From NCBI RefSeq assembly GCF_007752935.1, contig NZ_CP036319.1:4030001-4094000 (forward strand): a DNA stretch of 64,000 nucleotides, read 5' to 3'. This DNA comes from Crateriforma conspicua. GTDB taxonomy: Bacteria; Planctomycetota; Planctomycetia; Pirellulales; Pirellulaceae. Positions 21,301-30,300 of the stretch are shown here, piece after piece (position 1 is the first letter of the stretch; every line of letters begins with the position of its first letter). A program made the translations under genes and the position numbers. The notes beneath the pieces were generated by a model. The model was not told where the DNA came from. It ran no database searches and was given only the letters and a program-made list of their open reading frames with translations.

Positions 21301-24300
21301 GGTTCCATCACCGGCCACCGGCAACGGATCGCTGCTGGTCGCATCGCCAACGTTTTCAACGGCGACGAACTGGCCGACCGCGTGTCCGTGTAACGCGACA
21401 CGACCGTCGGTCGGCAACGCGTCCGGTGCGGTCGGGTTGCTGAAGTCCCAGTCGCCGGTCGAAGTCGAAGCACGCAATTGCAATTCGCCTTGCACCACAC
21501 CGGAATTGATCGCACGAATGATCGCTTCGGCGATGTCGGTTGGCGCATCGGCGGGAGTGAACCGGATGCCAATCGAGCCAAAGGCGACGGCCGAATCGGT
21601 GGTGAATTCAAACACCACGGTGTTGCTGCCGTCGCTAAGGGTGAACTGGTCACCGTCGCTAAGCTGGTTGCCCGCAGGTGCCACCAAGGTGATCGCTTCG
21701 GTTTGGCGATCGTTGGTGTCAAAGGACTGCGTGGGCTGTGAATCCACGCGGCGAACACCCAGAATCGCGACGTCGGCAACGCCCTGGATCGCGGTGATCA
21801 CCGAATTGGTGACCGAGGCGACGATCAAACCGGCGTCTTGTGGTGCGTTGACCGAATAAGGCACGGCGATCGCATTGGGATCGACCAACGACGGGTTCTG
21901 CCGCGTCGCTTCGGTCGGCTGGTACTGGAACGTCAGCGTCACGTCGGCATCGGCAACACTGTCATAGACTTCGAAGCTGAACGTGTCGTAAGGCACAACC
22001 TCTGGGCCACTGGGAACGCTCAGGTAATACGGAACGCTCAATTTCGGATTGTCTTTCAACCCGCGTTCGATCAACAGGCCGCCGTCAAGCTGCTGGCTGT
22101 ACTCGTTGCCCGGCCGAACTTCCAACTGGTATTGGCCGGAAACCGCACCGAACGATGCCGTGAAGCTACCTTGACCAGGCGTTGCACCGGAGACCATTTC
22201 ACCGCGTTCGGCAAAACCGACGATGAAGTTGTCCAGATACAGACCTTCGGCCGACGTGTCGGCGGTGTCCGCGTTGTACAAGAATTCGATCACGACATCG
22301 GTGTGACCTGCGAAAGCGTCCAACGATGCGATGCCTTGTCGCCACGCACCAAAGTTGACGACGTTGTTCAAGTCCACGTCCAATTCGATCGGCGTGGTTT
22401 GTTCGTTGCTGGTCGCTTGCACGGTGATCGTATCACCATCGGCCGCATCGACGAAGTAGTCGAAGTAGAACCGGGGCAGATCACCGGCGCTGTAACCGGT
22501 CAAATCGAACGCGGTCGATCGCAGGCTGCCGTTGACGACGCTGCGGTCGAAGAACATCGATTCGTTGTCGATCGAACGGGCCGTCAGAATCGCAAGCGCG
22601 TCTTGGGCACCATTGGCGTTCAATCGGGCACCGGTGATGCTGGTGCCGGTCAGGTTGGCCAGCGGATCAGCACCCAACAGGATCGCCGTACGATACTGAT
22701 CCACGCTTGCGGTCGGGTCTTGGCCGGCCAACAACGCGTAGACACCGGCAACGTGTGGCGACGCCATCGACGTACCACTGTTCAGCCCATATCCACCGCC
22801 CAGCGTGGTGCTGAGAACATTGGTCCCCGGTGCAGCCACATCGACGCTGAAGGCACCAAAGTTACTGAACGTCGACAACTGGTCGTTGTGATCGGTCGAC
22901 GCCACGGTGATGATTTCTTCGATCGGATACGACGCCGGGAACTGTGGCGTGAAATCGTTGTTGGTGCTGTCGTTGCCCGCTGCGGCCACAAAGCCGATGC
23001 CGGCGTCGATGTTGGCTTGGATCGCGGCCATTTCCGCCGCCGATGCAAACGATCCGCCATAACTGTTATTGCTGACGACGATGTTGATGCCGAATTGCGT
23101 CTTCATCGTGACCAGATAGTCCAGCGACTCGATGATCGCGGCGGTGGACAGCCCGACGTCGCCGACACGCAACGCCATGATCTTGCTGTTCCAATTGATC
23201 CCGGTCACACCCGTGGCATTGTTACCAACGGCCGCCGTGGTACCGGCGACGTGCGTTCCGTGACCCTGCGCATCTTGTGGATCGGTATCACCGGCAAACG
23301 CATCGATGCCATTGATATCGTCGATGTATCCGTTGCCGTCGTTGTCGATTCCGTCACCGGCGATTTCACCCGGGTTGACCCACAGGTTGTCCACCAAATC
23401 GGGATGCGTCAGGTCGACACCACTGTCGATGATCGCGATGACCGTTTGATCGCTGCCGGTGAATGTGTCCCAAGCCTCGGGCAAATCGATGTCGGCATCG
23501 GGTGTTCCGCCCGTCTGGCCGACATTGTTCAAATGCCACATTTGGCCGTACTGCGGATCGTCCGGTGTCAGTGCGATCGTGCGAGCGACATTGCGTTCGG
23601 CGTATTCGACTTCGGGGATTTCACCCAGCGTTTCGATGATCTGTCCCACCCCGTCGCCGGTCTCGGCCGACTGCACATGAACTGCGTTGATGAAGTCGAA
23701 CGACTTCAGCACGGTCAGGTCGTTCTGGGCCAAGATCTGATCGCGACGAGTCTGGGTGACGTTCTCGCCGAAACCGATGATCAGTTCGTGTTCGAACGAA
23801 TACGCGACGTCTTGTTCCGAATCGGATCCAAAGTCGATCTGACCGAAATCGCTTTCGTCGTATTGGTTGGACGTCGTATCGATGGCGGCAAAGGTTTGAC
23901 CAAAGGTGCCGCTGGCTTCGATGTTCGAATCCACGCGTTGGTGACCAACATCGGTCGAACGATCGGTCGTCACGGACCAACCGCCACTGACGGTATCGAC
24001 GAAGCCGCCGTTGACCGGCGTTTGGCCGTCGACGCCACCGATCACTTCGACGGCATCGTCAAAGATCCGGACGGTCGATTCGATCGGAACACGACGCAGT
24101 CGCGAGTTGCTGTTCAACTCCGTTGGGACCGCACCGGCTTCGGTCACGGCGATAAAGTAGCTGCCCTGGGCCAGATTGATCGGCCCGATGAAGGCGTCTT
24201 CTTCGGTGCGTGAACCCCGATCCAGAAGTTCGCCCACCAATTCGCTGTCCAGCGGGCTGGAAAGGTCATCCAGAATGCTGCTGGATTCACCGAACAGGAC

Positions 24301-27300
24301 CAATTCGGCGTCGTTCGGGTTGCCCGTCGGCGAGAAGAACACGCTCAGGTTGGTGTTCGGTCGATCGTAGCCGTCGGCATAATCAATGTCGAAGACCGTC
24401 GAACGGCTGATATCGCTAAGCGATGCGTCGCGACCGACATCGATTTGATAGAAGTCGACATCGTTGCTGGTCGACAACGAACCGCCAACGCTGAGCGTCC
24501 CGTCTTTGGAATCCGCCAAGTCGCCCAAGTTCTGCGGGCGAGCATTCAGGACCGGGAAGAAATCATTGCTGAAGAACCCGCCATTCAGATCGTCATTGCT
24601 GGCGTAAATATCGGTCGGGTACTGCGGTTCACCGTCGATGAAGTATCCACCGGGCTGTGCGGTGTTGAACACCGACGCGAATTCCGGCGAAAACGGATCG
24701 GCCGATTCATTTTCCTGGGCGTCGCCCAACAGCGGTGACGATCCCGGCAACGCTTGGACGTGGATCCCGTGATTGGCATAGCGGATGTCGGCGTGACGCA
24801 CGACGCTGCCGGCGAACTCCTGGGCCTCGGACAAGCGAATTTGCATCCGGTACGAACCGGACGTTTGACCACCGCCGATGTCCTCGGCGTCCACCGAAGC
24901 ACTTCGCACGCGGACGAAGTAATTGCTGCGGGTGCCAGTGTTACCCGGCAAGGTCAAACGCAAGCCCGCGTCACGGACGTTGGTCGAACCAAAGTCGTAA
25001 TAGTTACCGTCGGCCTGCAAGTTGGCTTGCGGGTTGTCGACGTCACCCAGCGGACCGGCCAACAGATCGCCGCCCACACTGGTGCCGTTGTTCTCGATCA
25101 GGCTGGGGTCAAAGAACTCGGTGTAACCGTTGTCCGATCGCGCCAGCACTTGGCCCGAGTTGTCGACGATTTCGATGACCGTGTCCAAGCCGATCGAAGT
25201 CTTGTCGATGTCGATCCAGACTTCCGCGCCGCCCACACCGGTGAAGGCATAGGTATCAACGTCGCTGGGCGTGCTGATAAACCCTTGGACATCAAAGCCC
25301 AAGCGTGATTGATCGTCACCCGCGTAGATGTTGGCGGCCAAGTCACCCAAGTTCTGGGCGTTGATCGTCGTGTCGTTGACCCCGGGAGGTGCCGCGGTGG
25401 GCAATTCCAGTTCCGTGGTCACTGCAACGTTGCGGTCGTTGCTCAAGTTGTCAAACAGCAGACTTCGCCAGTCATTGCTGGACGGACGGCTGCCGTAACC
25501 GTCGCCGCCGGTGTCGTTTTGGGCCGAACCGTCGATCTTACGACCGGCACCCACCGTGTCGTCGTTCAAACTGGTCAACACGACCGGTGCACCCGGCAAA
25601 CCGATAACGTGGACCGTACCGCCGATGCGATCGTTGATGTCGCCGGTCGAACCGGTTGCCGTGATCCCGGTTCCCGCCGTCGCACTGTTGGGCGTGCCTT
25701 GGCCCAACATCTTGACGACCAGGCTTTCATCCGGACGGCTTCGCAATTCCAAAGCCCCACCGGAAACTTGGTTGCCGACCACCACGGAATCGTACAACAC
25801 GTGAACGATATCGGTGTCGTCCCAGACGCTGCCGCTGGTCAAATCACCGCCGCGGATCCGCAGACCGTTCAATTGGCGCAGCCCCAGGACATCGCCGGCG
25901 GTACTTTCGGTCGTGTTCTGGCGGACCAACGGACCATGGTTATCGTCCAAGCCCACCACGCGATCCGGTGATCCGGTTTGCCGGCCGGTGTCGGTCAGCA
26001 ATTCATCGGTCATCGACGCCAGATCGATGTCGATAATCGATCCATAGTTGTCGACGAATTCGTTGCCCACGATGATCGGCTGGCTGCCGCGGACAAAGAT
26101 CGTTGCCGGCGTGATCGCCAGGCGTCCGTTGCGACCGATCGGGCCGGACCCGTCCATCGCATTGTCGTTGTATTCGAATCGGCTGTTGGCCACACGTGCG
26201 TCGGCTTGTTGCAGTTCCAACGCCGCAAATCCGCGCGACTGGCCACCTTCGATCAGGCTGACGCCGCCACCATAAGCGATCGTCGCATAGTCCAAACTAA
26301 CGTTTGCACCGGGGCCGGCGTACAAGCCCGACCAATCACCACGCTGCGGTGCCGTGGGACCGCCGGCGATGCCCGCGTCGTTGTTGGTATCGAATGAACC
26401 GCCCGCACCGAAGCGATCGTCCAGTGCGCTGGTGAAGATCACCGGTTTGCCCTCGGTGCCTTCGGCGATCAATTGCGTGCCATGGTCCAGTTCGATGCGT
26501 GCACCGCGGAACTTGACCACCATGTTCGGATCCACCACCAACGATCCGTCCAATCGTCCGCGGATTCCGGCACGGCCAAGATCCAAGGTCGCCCCGCCCG
26601 TCGCCACCGAGCCGTTGTCGATGAACGTCGCATCGCTGCGGTTCAGCTGTGCGACCAACTCGTATTCGCCCGAAAGCGGATTCAGCCGGTACAAACGACG
26701 CGACAGATAATCGCTGCGTTCCGGAATCACCGGCAGGTTCAACAACTGGGCCGTGCGATTGCCGCCGCTGATCGTCACCGCGTCAGACGCATCGCTGGCC
26801 AACGATTCAAAGCCGGCCGCATCGACAAACGTCATGCGGTATTGATAGGTGCCATTGACCAGCGAACCACCGCCAGCGGTTTGCGTGGTGACCGAACCAA
26901 AATCAGGCGCAAAGCCGTCTTGAATCGATCCGCCCGGTTGGCCGGCGATCAAGATGTTTTCGGCGATGTAGTGGACAATGCCGACATCGTCAAAGCGTGC
27001 CGACACGGTGATTTCGCGCGGCGGTTGGTTGGCTTCCGATTCGGTGCGGATGAACAGACCGTTGATGCTGTTGTCGGTCACCAAGTTCATCTTGATGTCC
27101 GGCCCCACGCGGTCGTAATCCGCGGTGAAAGCACCGGCCTGTTGGAAACGCGGCGACTGGAAACTGGTTTCCAAGAAGCTGTTGGGCGTCGCGCTCATCG
27201 CCGCCGAAGCGTTGTGCATCAATTCGTTGAACGTGATCGTGGGACGCAGGTCGACGATCTGGATCGGATTGACGGTTTTCTGAACCGAGTTGATCACGAT

Positions 27301-30300
27301 GTTGCTGCCGCCGCCGTAACGCAGTTCCGCGTGATTGACGGTTTGCAGGAAGATCCCTTCGGATTCCAGATTCGCACGACCTTCGGCCGCATCGAAATCG
27401 TTCTGGAAGATCAGACCACCCCAGTTGCCGGCCGCCGGAGCAGGGCTGTTGCCCGACGACGCCGCATCGACGCTGCGGTCGCGTGTGCTGGTAAAGACAA
27501 CGCTGCCCGAATCACCGATTTGGGTAATTCCGGTGTCAGTCACTTCCACGCCACTGATCGTCGGATCGGCCAGGTTCACCAAACGCGGTGCTCCCAAGAC
27601 CTGCAGGGCGCCACCGCTGCGGTCCGATAGCAAGCTGTTGCTGCCGACGCTGACCGCGGCCGCACGCAGTTTGAACACTGCACCAGCGTCGACCATCGTC
27701 GTCACGCCCTTGGGCACATCCATATGGCGACCATCGGGCAGTACGTTGCCGCCGATTTCGCTAAGACCGAATTGATAACTGAAGTTGTCAGCGATCGTCG
27801 ACAGATCACCGTCCTGTCCGCCGTTACCGACGATCCGCACGATGTCACCCGGCAACGCCGCGTCAAACGCACCGTCTTCGAACGGGTTGTCGACATTGTT
27901 GAACGGTTGGGCCAAGGTTCCGTCGGCCACAACGCTGGACAACTTGTCGACAAAGATGTTTCGTCCAAGTGCCTCGACACCCGTGAAGCTGTTGCTGAAC
28001 GACAGCACGCGCTCGCCCGCCAAGACCAGTTCGTTGCCGCTGGTCGACAAGGACGACGACACGCCGGTTTGACCGCTGACCGAGTTGATGGCCGTACGAA
28101 TCGCCAACGCCAAACCACTGGTGCTGGTCCCGGTTCCGCCGACCGTCGCGTTGTACAGAATTGGAACGTTGCCCGGCTGCGCGGTGCCGCCGACCGGAAC
28201 AAATTCGAAGCGTCGCGACACACCGGTCGAACCGCTGATCGTCATCGTTTGGCCGGGAACGATCCCCGCACCGGTCGATTGGACTTGCAGGATCCGTTCC
28301 AGCGGACGCGTTTGGAACCAGAAGTTGTTCACGCCGCCGGGCGTGCCGTCCAAGTCGCCGTCGATCGCCGTTCCGGGAACGCCCGAACGAGTACCGTCGG
28401 TGTCGCGAATGACATCGCTTTGGCTGACCTGAGGTTCGAACTTCAACAGGACTTCGTAATCGCCCTGGGTCGTTCCGCCCGAACCACTGCCGGACAAGTT
28501 CGGGTTGTAATCGCCGTTGCCGCTGGCGGTCACGCCCAGATAGTAGACGCCACTTCCCAGTTCCGCGGTCAGGAATGAATCTTCGCTGAAGTAGTCGTCG
28601 TTTTGGGCCAGCGCGACCGTGCCGCCACCACCCAAGGTGATCGGGGCGAATTGGGCCAGTTCGACGTTGCCCATGTCGGCTTGTCGCGACAGAACGTCGG
28701 CATCGACCACGAACAGGGTGCTGGCAAATTCGTCGTTGTTGATCGCATCGACGACTTGGCCGACGGTGACTTCGGTGATCTCAGCATTCAAACGCGGGAT
28801 GTCCACGCGAACGGCGTTGGGCAACGGGTTACCGTCGTCGCCGATGATTTGGGTCACGCGAACTTCGGTGTCACCGGTCGCGCGATCGGTTCGCAAGAAT
28901 TCAATTCGTGATCGGTTGCCCGCACTGCCGGACAATTGCGATTGAATGTCGACTGATACCGACGTGCCCAAACCGAAATCGCTGGACGCCGACGCGGAAA
29001 CCTCTTGGTACAACGCCAGGGTCGTGTCCAGCATGCTGGAATCCGCCAAACGCTCGGCGAACGTTTCCGCCGTCAGCGTGCCGAATTCGCGGCCCTGAGG
29101 CAGATCAACTTCGAATCGATACAGATCGACGTCAATGCTTTCGGGACGGTGCAAGTACTGGCCATGCAAGATGTCTTGGTTTCCGGGGAATACCGGTTCC
29201 GGACCGTCCAACGCATTGGGGATCGGATCATCGATGGTTTGCGCATCGATGTTCGGATTGATGGTTTGTTGCTGACTCGTCTGCGTCCCATAGAACGGGT
29301 CTTCCGGATGCATCAGCAGGTCCGGATTGATCGTCGCGTTCAAGAACGTCGGATCCAACGCCATCAAAGTCTGGGCGGTGACCTCGTGGTTTTGGTCCAA
29401 GCCCAACAAGAACCCGATGCCGGCCATCGTCTTGCGGAAGAAATCTTCGCCATAGTCCAAGCCGTAATTGACTTGGCTGCTCATCACCAACGCCGCATTG
29501 TCGAACGTCGGGTCGATCCGCAGTGCGGCGTTCAGTTCATCCACCGAACGAAGCTGCGTACCAGCGGCGGACAACAAAGCCGATCGTTCGCCCACGGCAA
29601 ACGTGATGCCTTCATCGACCGTTTCGCGGAACTGAACGCCCAGGTACTTCGACCACAGTTCCAACGCTTCGCGGACACGACGCTTCTGCACGTCGGTGAT
29701 ATTGTTCAGCTTCGCCGGTGCGGTCGTGCCGTCACCGCCGCTGATCACACCATCAAAGTTGTAACTGATCTCGGTAATGCCATCTTGGACATCGGCACCG
29801 AACAGATCGTTGATCGCATCGGCCAGTGCTTCACGTCCCGGATCGTTCGGCGATCCTGGCAACTGGATGCCATAAGACTGCGGCGTGATCGATTCACGGA
29901 TCAACAGGCTGGACAGTTGCTGGCCGGCCATGCCGAAGACGCCGACGTCGGTTGCGGTCGACAGGGTGTCCCCCGCGGCAACCAATTGCACCGGAGCAAA
30001 GTTGACGATCGATGCGGGCAAGACCAAGGTGCCACCGGCACCGGCCACACCACCCTGAGAAAAGCTGACCGCGATCACGGCGTTGACCGCCGGGGTTCCC
30101 TGGACGACGGTCTGCAGATCTTGGACCTGTGGCGTCGTTCCGCCAAGGTCGAAGATCACATCGCTGCTGTCGGGATCCAACGCCACGGTCAAACCACCGG
30201 CACCGGTGTCGACGAAACGCACCGCGCGGCCGCCGCCCGCTTCGCTGAAGATCTTCGCGTCAAACTGGACCGCCAGATCGGACGCCAGGCCCAAATTGGT

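Noticed and set aside
18268-24213. Long plus-strand frames (642 and 791 codons) within the 6325-aa gene
   Set aside because: They lie opposite the strand that reads as clear subtilase and repeat domains. Their products show no recognisable motifs.
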